Positions 17,210 through 25,058 of a stretch of 25,183 nucleotides of DNA are shown piece after piece; position 1 is the first letter of the stretch, and the number at the start of each line of letters is the position of its first letter. The DNA is from CAYSUS01 sp964434165 (GTDB taxonomy: Bacteria > Planctomycetota > Planctomycetia > Pirellulales > Thermoguttaceae), in contig CAYSUS010000104.1 of NCBI GenBank assembly GCA_964434165.1, positions 1 through 25,183 of the forward strand, in the 5' to 3' direction. The notes below the pieces were generated by a model. It saw nothing but the letters and a program-made list of their open reading frames with translations. It did not search any database and was not told the DNA's origin. Made by a program: the position numbers and the translations under genes.

Positions 17210-19249
17210 TCAATTGGCCGGATCGAGCTTCAGGTAGTCGAGCCCGAACATGTGCCGCTTGACGGCCTTCTCGTTGGCACCGGTGATCTCGACGGTGAGC
17301 TTGCGCTCGCCGGCCGACAATTCGTGCTTGCCCAGCTTGCAGGTCTGGCCGATCACCCCGTCGTTGAACAGGTCGATCGGCTCGCCCAGGGCCTGCCCGT
17401 CCAGCGACAGGCGCACGATGCCGTAGTCGATCGCCTTGGTCAGCCTGGCGGTGAGCTGGTACGTGCCGGCCTTTTCGACGGGCACGGCGAGCACGAGCTT
17501 GTCGCCGGGCTTTCCGTCGATCCACCAGAGCTGCGCGTTGTTGCTCCACTTGAAGGCGGGGATGCTCTGGACCTCGGTCTTGCCGCCGGTCTTCTCGAGG
17601 ATCTTCAGGCCCTCGCCCTCGATCGCCCCCTCCACCTTGGGCGGCTTGGGCGGAACCGGCGTGATCACGTTGAGATCGTCCGGGGCCGGACCGCGATTGC
17701 TCTCCGCGCCGGGCAGGGCATACCAGTAGGTCGCGACCGCGTAGGCCACCTCGACCTGGGCCCAGTGCCACACCTCCATGTCCATTTGAAGACGCTTCTG
17801 GAACGGGATCGCGTCGAGCATGCGCACCCGCGTGTTGGTCGTGTGCCCGAAGTTTCGCGGACCCTGCGCTCGGGGCTGGGCGTGGAACGGGGCCTGGAAG
17901 AACTCCGGCGTGCACCAGGCGTAGCCGTAGTAGTCCTCGGTGCCCGTGCCGAAGTGCGAGGGGAACTTCTCGCCGTCCACGTAGATCTTCTCGTCGCCTT
18001 CGCCCCACCAGGCCGGCACGGGGTTGACCACGCACAGCGTGTCGCCCATGTACACGCCCCGACCTTCGATCGTGACGTAGTTCCAGTCGTGCTTGGTGGT
18101 CGTGTCGATGGGATGCTCCTGGCGCCAGCCGCAGTGGAAGTACATGGAGCGATCGTCCCACTCCCACTCGCCGGTGACGATCTCCATCGACGCCTTGACC
18201 GGCTCATCGCCGAACTGCTCCAGGCGGATCTCGTACGACTCGCGGTAGGGCATGACCCACGAGCAGGTCATGCGCCCGTCCTTGCCTACCTCGCGCCACC
18301 AGCCCTTGAAAGGATTGACGCCCACGCCGGAGCCGAAGAAATCGCCGACCGGGCACCAGACCGTGCGCTGGCCGTCGAAGGACATCGAAAGCACTACTTG
18401 GCGGCAGGCGGCCTCGAGGTCCTCGGCTTGCAGCCGGACCGAGAGCCGGCGGATCGCGCCGGAACCCTTCTCCTTGGATTCCACGGAAAGCGTGTCGCCG
18501 CGATCCTTGAGCGTGGCCGCCGGTGGCTTGGCGTGGCTCTCGCCGGGCTTCACGGCCCGATCGGCCGCCAGCAGGGCCTCCTGAAGCGAGGCGATCTTGT
18601 TGGCGGCTGCCTTCAGTCCGTCCTCGCTGTACGACTGCACCTTCGTGCCCGGTGCGTACGTGCGGTAGTTGATCTGGTAGTAGAGCAGGTCCTCGCGCTT
18701 CTTGCTCACCTGGAAGTTGGGCCGGTCGTAGGTGACCTTGCAGTGCTTGGCGTACGGGATGGGCAGATACAGGTTGTACCCCCGCGCGCGGACCTCGGAG
18801 AGCGGCGGCTCCACCAGGGCCTTTCCGCCGATCAGGTCCCGGGCCGGAGCCTCGATGGCGGGGTCCTTCTGACTATCCAGGTAGATGCGAATCGTGCCCT
18901 TCGGGTCGGCCGCCGTGATCCACCAGCGGACGATCGCGCCGGGCCCTTCGGCGTCCATCATCACCCATTCCTCGCGCCCTTCGCTGGTCTCGGAGCGGAG
19001 GAAGAAGCTGCGGTCGTTGTTGGCCATCCAGGTCTCCTTCTCCTCGGGCGAGACGCTCGCACGGTCGTAGCTCGAGGCCTGGCGGCAGGTGTAGGCCGGC
19101 TCGGGGAACCGGGCCGACGCGTCGCGGTCGATCATCTCATCCAGAAGCGAGACGAGGGTGATCGGCTCCTCCGCACCCGCGGCGGAGGCAACGACGAAGA
19201 GGCACGCAAGGGCGATAGCAGGGCGCACGATCGCATGGAATCGCGGCAT
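17210..19249 (-). CDS. Exported DUF2961 protein, glycoside hydrolase family 172 type
   Basis: A 679-residue protein, ATG at 19247-19249, preceded 6 nt upstream by ggagag (plus-strand ctctcc, 19256-19261). A signal peptide covers residues 1-26 (cleavage near AAGA-EE). The DUF2961 domain spans about 50-515, with PGAIVRWWITAADPKGTIRIYLDS (103-126), the paired signatures PAWWGEGDEKIYVDGEKFP (412-430) and HFGTGTEDYYGYAW (432-445), and HTTNTRVRMLDAIPF (469-483). GH172 enzymes act on fructofuranosides and arabinofuranosides. The two conserved glutamates here, E417 and E438, are 21 residues apart, the same spacing I recall for the catalytic pair of the characterised bifidobacterial enzyme. Residues about 540-675 form a beta-sandwich of carbohydrate-binding type (GTYQLTARLTKAIDYGIVRLSLDG). 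Expected role: secreted or periplasmic glycan breakdown. It is divergent from the lipase-like gene, with 135 bp between the starts. Substrate is undetermined. Confidence 0.92.
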   Translation of the reverse strand: MPRFHAIVRPAIALACLFVVASAAGAEEPITLVSLLDEMIDRDASARFPEPAYTCRQASSYDRASVSPEEKETWMANNDRSFFLRSETSEGREEWVMMDAEGPGAIVRWWITAADPKGTIRIYLDSQKDPAIEAPARDLIGGKALVEPPLSEVRARGYNLYLPIPYAKHCKVTYDRPNFQVSKKREDLLYYQINYRTYAPGTKVQSYSEDGLKAAANKIASLQEALLAADRAVKPGESHAKPPAATLKDRGDTLSVESKEKGSGAIRRLSVRLQAEDLEAACRQVVLSMSFDGQRTVWCPVGDFFGSGVGVNPFKGWWREVGKDGRMTCSWVMPYRESYEIRLEQFGDEPVKASMEIVTGEWEWDDRSMYFHCGWRQEHPIDTTTKHDWNYVTIEGRGVYMGDTLCVVNPVPAWWGEGDEKIYVDGEKFPSHFGTGTEDYYGYAWCTPEFFQAPFHAQPRAQGPRNFGHTTNTRVRMLDAIPFQKRLQMDMEVWHWAQVEVAYAVATYWYALPGAESNRGPAPDDLNVITPVPPKPPKVEGAIEGEGLKILEKTGGKTEVQSIPAFKWSNNAQLWWIDGKPGDKLVLAVPVEKAGTYQLTARLTKAIDYGIVRLSLDGQALGEPIDLFNDGVIGQTCKLGKHELSAGERKLTVEITGANEKAVKRHMFGLDYLKLDPAN

Positions 19250-19367
19250 GACGGTCTCTCCGGAAGGCTTGACGGGGTGTACGGATTTGGATTACGTTTC
19301 GTCCAACAGTCTGGATGCCGGCCCCGTGCGTGTCAATGTTCCCGCTTCGGCAGCGTCCCGCCCCGAC

Positions 19368-19373
19368 GGAGGA
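19368..19373 (+). promoter_or_regulatory. Ribosome binding site supporting a GTG start
   Basis: GGAGGA lies 11 nt upstream of GTG 19385-19387, a little longer than ideal. No ATG occurs in frame before residue 64 of the hydrolase, which lies after the conserved HGLTEH motif, so the GTG is the best start available. Confidence 0.5.
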
Positions 19374-19384
19374 ACCACCGCGAA

Positions 19385-20239
19385 GTGTCCCCCTCGCTCA
19401 CCGAAGACTGGATCACCGCGGGCGACGGCCTCCGCCTGCACGTTTCTCGTTGGACGCCCGAAGACCGAGCCCCCCGCGCCGCGGCGATCGTCGTCCACGG
19501 GCTGACCGAGCATGCGGGGCGGTACGAGGAGCTGGCCGCGGGGCTGTGCCGGCTCGGCTGTGGGGTCTACTGCATGGAGTTGCGGGGGCACGGCCGCTCC
19601 GAGGGGTCGCGGATCTTCATGCGATGGTTCGACGAGCACCTCGACGACATGGACCTGCTCTTCCAGTTGGTCCGTGGGGAGCAGCCCGAAAGGCCGCTGG
19701 TGCTGTTCGGCCACAGCATGGGGGGGGCGATCAGCGCCCTCTTCTGCATCACGCGCCAGCCGCCGCTCGCAGGGCTCATCCTCAGCGCCCCGGCGCTGAC
19801 GATCGGCTCGGGCATCTACCCCTGGCTGCGCCCGCTGGCCGGCCTGTTCGGCCGCCTCTTCCCTCGCCTCCGCGTGGTGAAGATGGGGGCCAAGATGCTC
19901 TCCCGCGATCCGGCCGTGGTCGAGCAGTTCAAGGGCGACCCGCTGGTGTTCCACGGCCGGCTGCCCTGCCGCACGGCCTCGGAGCTGTTGCGCATCGGGC
20001 CGGCGATCCTCGGCCAGGCTTCACGAATTCGCGTGCCGCTCCTGGCGATCCACGGGACCGGCGACCGGCTGACCGACATCTCCGGCAGCCGCGCCCTTTG
20101 CGAAGCGGCCTCCACCGACGACACGACGCTCTGCCCGCTGCCCGACCTGTGGCACGACCTGCTTCACGAGCCCGAGAAGGAAGAAGTCCTCCGCGCCGTG
20201 GTCGCCTGGGTGGCCCAGAGGATCGGCGCCGCCGATTGA
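19385..20239 (+). CDS. Alpha/beta hydrolase, monoacylglycerol lipase-like
   Basis: A 284-residue protein starting at GTG 19385 and ending in TGA at 20237-20239. The frame is open far upstream, but that part is antisense to the DUF2961 gene and is not coding. Family features: VVHGLTEHAGRYEELAAGL (37-55, oxyanion-loop HG motif), ELRGHGRSEGSR (65-76), the nucleophile elbow GHSMGG with Ser111, IHGTGDRLTD with Asp227, and LWHDLLHEPEKEEV with His257. These give the complete Ser-Asp-His triad in normal order and spacing. The LRGHGRSEG and WHDLLHEPEK segments are typical of the monoglyceride-lipase/lysophospholipase (PldB-like) group, and the length matches. No signal peptide is seen, so a cytoplasmic or membrane-associated esterase acting on monoacylglycerols or lysophospholipids is likely. 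It stands alone on the plus strand and ends 14 bp from the convergent Uma2 gene. Confidence 0.92.
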   Translation: MSPSLTEDWITAGDGLRLHVSRWTPEDRAPRAAAIVVHGLTEHAGRYEELAAGLCRLGCGVYCMELRGHGRSEGSRIFMRWFDEHLDDMDLLFQLVRGEQPERPLVLFGHSMGGAISALFCITRQPPLAGLILSAPALTIGSGIYPWLRPLAGLFGRLFPRLRVVKMGAKMLSRDPAVVEQFKGDPLVFHGRLPCRTASELLRIGPAILGQASRIRVPLLAIHGTGDRLTDISGSRALCEAASTDDTTLCPLPDLWHDLLHEPEKEEVLRAVVAWVAQRIGAAD

Positions 20240-20242
20240 CCC

Positions 20243-20254
20243 ACGGCGCGCCGT
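20243..20254. repeat. 12-nt perfect palindrome between convergent stops
   Basis: acggcgcgccgt is fully self-complementary. It lies between the stop codons of the lipase-like and Uma2 genes and overlaps the Uma2 stop by one base. No T-tract follows on either strand, so a termination role is only a possibility. Confidence 0.35.
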
Positions 20255-20949
20255 CACTTCGCCCGCTCGCGCAGATCGTAGGCCAGCCGCCCGTGGGGTT
20301 TGCGGTGACGATCCAGCCGATACCAGCGGTCAAGCACGGCGGAATAGCGGTAGCCTTCGGCGTCCTCCTCGGCCGGCTCGAACTCGCTTTCCCCGCGCCG
20401 GAAGACCTCGAACTGCACCTGCTCGCCCCGGGCGTCGATCCGCCAGAGTTCGGTCACGCCTCCGGCGAAGTAGGCCGGCGGCAGGTCCCGCGTGTCCTTG
20501 GTCGTCGAAGCATCGCTGACGATCTCCACGATCAGGTCGGGCGGGCCTTCCAGTTCCACGTAGCGGTCCGGCGCGCCCCCGGCCTTGGGCACGAGGCGCA
20601 CCCGGCCCTTGTCCAGTGAAAAGTCGCAGACGACGGCGATATCCGGCTCGACGGAGAGATCGGCCTCGGGCAAGGAGAACCTGGTCCGATCGCTGACGAT
20701 ATCGCCGATCCCCAGTTCTCTGACCCTGCGGCCGAGAACGCAGATCAACTCCGTCTTCACTGTGCTATGCATGTAGATGTCTTCGGGCGACATATCGACC
20801 ACCACCTTCCCAGCAAGGAAATCGATGCGTCCCTCCTCCGGAAACTCGTCGGAGTGGACCCACCGGCGGAAGTCATCCAAAGACATCAGGCCCAGCGGAA
20901 CGTCCACTGCCCGGTCATGAATGAACGTGACCACTTTCGGGGTATCCAT
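20254..20949 (-). CDS. Uma2 family (DUF820) PD-(D/E)XK-type protein
   Basis: A 231-residue protein, ATG at 20947-20949, with gagagg 6 nt upstream as ribosome site. Family landmarks: SLDDFRRWVHSDEFPEEGRIDFLAGKVV compressed near 23-50 with the conserved E40; DMSPEDIYMHS (52-62); SVEPDIAVV (99-107), supplying E101 and D103; PDLIVEIVSDAS (137-148) with E142; K151; and Y160FAGGVTELWRID (160-172). These are the acidic and lysine positions of the restriction-endonuclease-like fold. Uma2 proteins are very common in cyanobacteria and planctomycetes, often in many copies, and their function is unsettled; nuclease activity is inferred from fold only. It starts 15 bp after the methyltransferase-SGNH gene, so it is probably cotranscribed with it. 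It is somewhat longer than the usual 190 or so residues because of its N-terminal extension and C-terminal tail. Confidence 0.9.
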   Translation of the reverse strand: MDTPKVVTFIHDRAVDVPLGLMSLDDFRRWVHSDEFPEEGRIDFLAGKVVVDMSPEDIYMHSTVKTELICVLGRRVRELGIGDIVSDRTRFSLPEADLSVEPDIAVVCDFSLDKGRVRLVPKAGGAPDRYVELEGPPDLIVEIVSDASTTKDTRDLPPAYFAGGVTELWRIDARGEQVQFEVFRRGESEFEPAEEDAEGYRYSAVLDRWYRLDRHRKPHGRLAYDLRERAK

Positions 20950-20964
20950 TCTGGGACCTCTCGG

Positions 20965-22788
20965 CTACTCGCCGGGCACAGTGCCGTTGACCAGAAACCG
21001 CACGATCCGCACCGCGTGTCCTTTGCTCTTCTCATTCTTCTCATCGGTGGTGCGGAGCACAAGCTGATGCCTGCCTGGCGGAAGGTCGGCGCAGAGCATC
21101 AGGGCCCAGGGCAGGTGTAGGCCCTCGCTCCACTGGGTGAACTGATCGACCTTCCGGGGCTGGCCGCCATCGACGCAGTATTCGAGCACGCCCACGTCGG
21201 GCCCGGCCACGATCAGCAGGCCCACGGCCGTCCCTTCAAAGGCGAATCGCAACTCCGCGCACGGCTCGGTCGCTTCGAGCATGGGCACCTTGTGGAAGCC
21301 CTGGCGCACCCGGCCCCCGCTGGCCTCCCACGACGGCACAAGCCGGAAACCCTCCCTCAGCTCGGCCCCGCTGAGGTCCACCAGGCGCCCGTGCTCGTAG
21401 TTCTTCGGATCGAGCGGCTGGTCCGGCATGGTGGCGGCCTGCGGCTTCGCGTCCGCGGCGAGCGGCTCCTTCCAGGCTGCGTCGAGCATTCGCCCGATCG
21501 TCGCCGCGTACACCTTGTGCCCGAACGGCGCGGGGTGCAGACCGCGGAAGTCCTTCTCCCAGGAGAACTCGCCCCTCGCTACCCGCTGCGTCACCTCCAG
21601 GGCCAGGTCGATCGCCGGAATCCTGTAATGCCGCGCCACGCGCTCGTGGCTGGCGATCTCCTCGGGGACGTTGCCGGCAAGGTAGTCGGCCGTCTTGTCC
21701 GGCTCGGCCGAGTAGAGGAACACGATGTCGATCAGCGGATTGCGGCGCCGGGCCTGGCGTACGATGCCTTCCATGCCGCGGATCCGCTCCTCGTGGGCCC
21801 GCGTGTTGTGGTGATCGTTCACGGCGAACTCCACGAACAACAGATCGACCGGACCGCGGTGCAGCACGGTCTCGCCCAGCCGGTACGGCCCCAGCGTGGA
21901 GTCGGTCGAGGAGATGCCCGCGTTGATGAAGTCGAACTGCGTGTCGGGGAACCGCCTGGCGAGCACCTCGCAGGTCATCGACCGCCAGCCAGGGTCCATG
22001 TTGGTGATCGACCCGCCCAGGAACGCCACGCGCCCCTGCTTGTCCCGCGCGAAGCGGATGCGGCTGTTGGCCAGCCGGCCGCGGAGCTTGAAGTAGTCCT
22101 TCTGGAAACACACCATGTACTGCGTTTCCATCTTCAGCGGCTCGTCGGCCAGATGGAAGCCCTCGGCGGCCGCCTCACGGACGACCTCCTCCTGGCCTGC
22201 CCGGACGTGATTGAGGACCCACTCGGGGCTCTTGCCGGGCTCCCGCTTGAAATCGACGATCACCAGCCTGCCGCCCGGCCTGAGGGCCCGGTGGATCGAG
22301 GCCAGGGTCTTCTGCGGGAACTCGAAGTGGTGGTAGGTGTCGCAGACGAAGGCCAGGTCCGCCGAATGGGGCGCGAGCTCCACGGAGTCGGGCTTGCAGA
22401 CCACGCCCTCGACGTTGTCGATGCCCCGCTCCTTGCACGTGGTCTCGATGTGCTCGACGTACTTCGGCGCGATATCGACCGCCAGGACCTTGCCCCCCGG
22501 TCCGACCATGGGGGCGAAGATCCGCGTGAACAGGCCCGTCCCCGCCCCGATGTCGGCTACGGTCATGCCCGGCTTGATCCCGCACGCCGCGGCGATGTCG
22601 TCGCGGCGGCGGAAGACCTCGCGCGATTCCCCCTCGAACCGCTCGATACTCCGGTCGATGTCCGGATTCTCGTACGACTTGTTGATCCCCGGCCGAACGC
22701 TCTCCTCCTGGGCCGGAGCGAGCGCGGAAAGCAGGAGGGACAGGGAAGCCAAACCTGCGGCAAGGAAGTATCGAGCGATGCTGTGCAT
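20965..22788 (-). CDS. Exported class I methyltransferase fused to SGNH hydrolase
   Basis: A 607-residue protein starting at ATG 22786-22788. An in-frame ATG at 22830 would add 14 residues, but the later one starts a proper signal peptide (MHSIARYFLAAGLASL, cleavage near APA-QE). Residues about 30-230 are a class I SAM-dependent methyltransferase: motif I VADIGAGTGLFTRIF (77-91), the acidic AVDIAP strand end (103-108), VCDTYHHFEFPQ (148-159), and ALRPGGRLVIVDFKREPG (168-185). Residues about 250-440 are an SGNH/GDSL hydrolase: block I FLGGSIT with Ser260, INAGIS (288-293), FVEFAVND with Asn324, and GLHPAPFGHKVYA with His418. The expected Asp three residues before the His is Arg here; an Asp lies five before. 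The remaining C-terminal part is beta-rich, possibly carbohydrate-binding. Neither ribosome site is strong. It is followed 15 bp later by the Uma2 gene. The substrates of both halves are unknown. Confidence 0.9.
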   Translation of the reverse strand: MHSIARYFLAAGLASLSLLLSALAPAQEESVRPGINKSYENPDIDRSIERFEGESREVFRRRDDIAAACGIKPGMTVADIGAGTGLFTRIFAPMVGPGGKVLAVDIAPKYVEHIETTCKERGIDNVEGVVCKPDSVELAPHSADLAFVCDTYHHFEFPQKTLASIHRALRPGGRLVIVDFKREPGKSPEWVLNHVRAGQEEVVREAAAEGFHLADEPLKMETQYMVCFQKDYFKLRGRLANSRIRFARDKQGRVAFLGGSITNMDPGWRSMTCEVLARRFPDTQFDFINAGISSTDSTLGPYRLGETVLHRGPVDLLFVEFAVNDHHNTRAHEERIRGMEGIVRQARRRNPLIDIVFLYSAEPDKTADYLAGNVPEEIASHERVARHYRIPAIDLALEVTQRVARGEFSWEKDFRGLHPAPFGHKVYAATIGRMLDAAWKEPLAADAKPQAATMPDQPLDPKNYEHGRLVDLSGAELREGFRLVPSWEASGGRVRQGFHKVPMLEATEPCAELRFAFEGTAVGLLIVAGPDVGVLEYCVDGGQPRKVDQFTQWSEGLHLPWALMLCADLPPGRHQLVLRTTDEKNEKSKGHAVRIVRFLVNGTVPGE

Positions 22789-22857
22789 GGGAGGCCTTGG
22801 CGAAGTCGGAGGTCCGTAGTCAGGGATCATGGGTCAGGAGGCCACACTCGCGTTTTG

Positions 22858-22887
22858 AGTACGGAAGTACGGGAGTACGAAGTACGA
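22858..22887. repeat. Short tandem repeat, agtacg motif, four copies
   Basis: The units agtacgga, agtacggg, agtacga and agtacga follow one another without gaps in the 122-bp spacer between the DUF4139 and methyltransferase-SGNH genes. The stretch is clearly poorer in GC than the flanking genes and lies outside any coding frame I would call. Confidence 0.6.
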
Positions 22888-22910
22888 TTACATCATCTAC
22901 TCGCCACTTC

Positions 22911-24905
22911 TCACTCCCCCAGCTCCAGCCCCATCACGAAGTCTTCGAGTTGCCTGCGGAGTTCGGCTTCCTCGTCCCGGCTTTGGGCGATCTCGGCCAG
23001 AAGCTGGTCGAGCCGGTCCTCCTGCTGGTTGAGTTTGGTGACGTAACGGCGGTAGAGGTCGCTGGCGTGGTCGAGCGACTCGAGGTTCTTGCGGATGCGG
23101 CCTTGCTCCCCCGTGATGGCTTCGACGAGCTTCTCCTTGCGGAGGCGTTGGCCGGCCAGCTCGGTGGCCTGGCGGTTGCGGTCGGCGATCGTTTGCAGCG
23201 CGGCTTTCACGGCGTCGGAGACGTCTTTCGACTCGAGGTACACCCCCAACTCGTCGCCCGAGGTTCTGAGGATCCGAACGCGTTTGCGCTGGGTCATCTC
23301 CTGGACGACGGTCAAGGCGCTGGCCGACTTGGGGCCGACCTCCATGGAGAATCGGTACAGGTTTCGGGTTGTCTCGGTTGCTTCGGCAGGCTCGACGAGT
23401 TCCCAGCGCGGACGCAGCGGGTGTTCCAGAAGCACGGTCTTGGGCTTCTGGCCGGAGTTCCTCAGGCGGAACTCCTGGCGCGTGCGGTGGCGGCAGACCT
23501 CGCGGAGTCGGCCCCCGGCGATCGTCGCTTCGATAATCTGCGACTCCTGCCGACACAGCTCGGGGGCCACTTCCACGTCCAGGTCCAGGGCGTAACTCAC
23601 CAGGCGCTCTGCGTCGGGCGGGATGTCCTCGATCCGCGCGTCGCCGGCGTACACGCCGCCGTCGAACACGGTGATCGGGCCCTGCATCAAGTGCAGTCCG
23701 GTCGTGTTCTTCAGGCGCAGGCCGCACAGCGGGTGCTTGGGCTGGACCCGCTCGTTGTAGATCGACAGGCGCTCGCCCGACACGTCGGCACTGACGATCG
23801 GCAGCATGGCCGAGCGCTGCCGGCCAATGCTCACCGGGGTGCGGATCGCGTACTGGAACAGCTCGCCGACCTCGCCGCCCACGGCGGCGGGTTGAAAGTC
23901 GTCTGGCGCATCGAATGCCGCACTGGAAAGGCCTTCGCCGCGTTCAGCTAGGCCGTACATCATGGCATCCGCTTCCACTTCTGATCCAGGAGCAGCGCGG
24001 TGCTTCTGAAGCAGCCTCATCTCGCGGTCGGGCGGAGCGGCGGCGGCCATCACAACGCCACCCGGCATGTCCTCATCATGCACCGGCGGGCGCAGCGACC
24101 GGTACAGCTCCAGCTCGACCTTGGGCCGCTCCGCATAGAGCGGCTGGTAGAGGTCCATCACGAACGAGATCGGCCGGCCGCTGACCAGCGAGAGCTCGAC
24201 CGACTCCCAGTCCTGTTCGGTCGTGTTCTCCACGATGGCCCAGCCTTGGAGGTAGGGCGCGCGGTCGTCGGTGAGGACCAGGCGGTAGGTCGTTTTCCAG
24301 ACCGGCATCTGGCGGATGTAACCGAGACGCACCGGTCGCCGCCCCTCGCCGAGGAACTCCACGGCCACGGTCTTCTTCTCCTGCCCCCGCGCCGTGGCCA
24401 GCACGGCCAGGGCCTGGCGCAGTTCGGCGTCCAGGGCTTCGTCCACAAGCCGCAATCGCCCCACCGACTCGAGGCTGACCGCCCTGAGGCCCTGCTCGGT
24501 GACGAGGTTCAGGAGTTGCACCTCGATCGTCTCGTCCTTGTTCACCTTGCGCCGCTGCCGCTCCACGCCCAGGATCGTGCCGGTGATCTCCTCGTGGGCG
24601 TCGATCTCGATCGCGTGGCCGCGGATCTGGTCCAAGAGGTCGGCCAAGGTGGGCTTGCCCGTCAGGTCGATGGAGAAGGTCTTGAGCGTCTTGGAAACCG
24701 GGTCCTTGGACCCGTACCCGACCGACCCGATCTGGCCGCCGCCGTAGTCCCGCACGACCATGCTTTTGAGCAGATCGTTGACGTCGTCTTCGCGGAAGCT
24801 GAGCTCGACCCGAGCGTCGCCTTCCACCTCGCCGGCGTGCTCAAAATACCCGACGCCCGAGCTGAAAAGCACGACGCGCTCCAGCGGCAGACCGGCGGTC
24901 TCCAT
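22911..24905 (-). CDS. DUF4139 domain-containing protein
   Basis: A 664-residue protein. The frame opens at 24950, but that ATG lies inside the predicted -10 box, so the start is placed at ATG 24903-24905, with aggag (plus-strand ctcct, 24915-24919) 9 nt upstream. It opens directly with LPLERVVLFSSGVGYFEHAG and has no signal peptide. An N-terminal beta domain (about 1-190, with DDVNDLLKSMVV) is followed by the DUF4139 core: VRLGYIRQMPVWKTTYRLVL (192-211), GWAIVENTTEQDWESVELSLVSGRP (221-245), and later SAMLPIVSADVSGERLSIYN. The last 100 or so residues are rich in E, K, R, Q and L and predict a coiled coil ending in FVMGLELGE. DUF4139 proteins are beta-sandwich proteins of unknown function. It stands next to the tail of an apparently related gene (25059-25183). 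The next gene downstream begins 122 bp later, across a small repeat. Confidence 0.9.
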   Translation of the reverse strand: METAGLPLERVVLFSSGVGYFEHAGEVEGDARVELSFREDDVNDLLKSMVVRDYGGGQIGSVGYGSKDPVSKTLKTFSIDLTGKPTLADLLDQIRGHAIEIDAHEEITGTILGVERQRRKVNKDETIEVQLLNLVTEQGLRAVSLESVGRLRLVDEALDAELRQALAVLATARGQEKKTVAVEFLGEGRRPVRLGYIRQMPVWKTTYRLVLTDDRAPYLQGWAIVENTTEQDWESVELSLVSGRPISFVMDLYQPLYAERPKVELELYRSLRPPVHDEDMPGGVVMAAAAPPDREMRLLQKHRAAPGSEVEADAMMYGLAERGEGLSSAAFDAPDDFQPAAVGGEVGELFQYAIRTPVSIGRQRSAMLPIVSADVSGERLSIYNERVQPKHPLCGLRLKNTTGLHLMQGPITVFDGGVYAGDARIEDIPPDAERLVSYALDLDVEVAPELCRQESQIIEATIAGGRLREVCRHRTRQEFRLRNSGQKPKTVLLEHPLRPRWELVEPAEATETTRNLYRFSMEVGPKSASALTVVQEMTQRKRVRILRTSGDELGVYLESKDVSDAVKAALQTIADRNRQATELAGQRLRKEKLVEAITGEQGRIRKNLESLDHASDLYRRYVTKLNQQEDRLDQLLAEIAQSRDEEAELRRQLEDFVMGLELGE

Positions 24906-24914
24906 GACGGATGG

Positions 24915-24919
24915 CTCCT
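24915..24919 (-). promoter_or_regulatory. Ribosome binding site of the DUF4139 gene
   Basis: On the minus strand this reads AGGAG, 9 nt before ATG 24905. It supports the internal start over the more upstream ATG at 24950. Confidence 0.6.
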
Positions 24920-24945
24920 GGCGGGGGGATGGGCGGACTCCGGCC

Positions 24946-24975
24946 ATCATAGGGCCGCCGCGGACGCGCGGTCAA
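24946..24975 (-). promoter_or_regulatory. Sigma70-type promoter for the DUF4139 gene
   Basis: On the minus strand TTGACC (24970-24975; five of six consensus bases) is followed after 18 bp by TATGAT (24946-24951; five of six). Transcription would start near 24939, giving a leader of about 34 nt that contains the ribosome site. It lies just after a terminator, as expected for an independent transcription unit. Confidence 0.6.
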
Positions 24976-24991
24976 GCAACCCGACGCGCAT

Positions 24992-25028
24992 GCAAAACGG
25001 GCCGCCGGAGTAGGGCGGCCCGTTTTGC
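24992..25028 (-). terminator. Intrinsic terminator-like hairpin after the edge gene
   Basis: A perfect 15-bp inverted repeat (gcaaaacgggccgcc and its complement at 25014-25028) encloses a 7-nt loop. In the minus direction the 3' arm ends in cgttttgc, giving a short T-run, and the hairpin begins 30 nt after the stop codon at 25059. The stem is symmetric with A and T runs at its ends, so it could act in both directions, but only the minus-strand gene feeds into it here. Confidence 0.8.
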
Positions 25029-25058
25029 GGGTTCTTCAGGGTCGAGGCCCGTGTCCGG

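Noticed and set aside
17252..19384. N-terminal extension of the lipase-like frame
   Set aside because: The frame stays open but runs antisense to the DUF2961 gene. The conserved hydrolase sequence begins only after GTG 19385.
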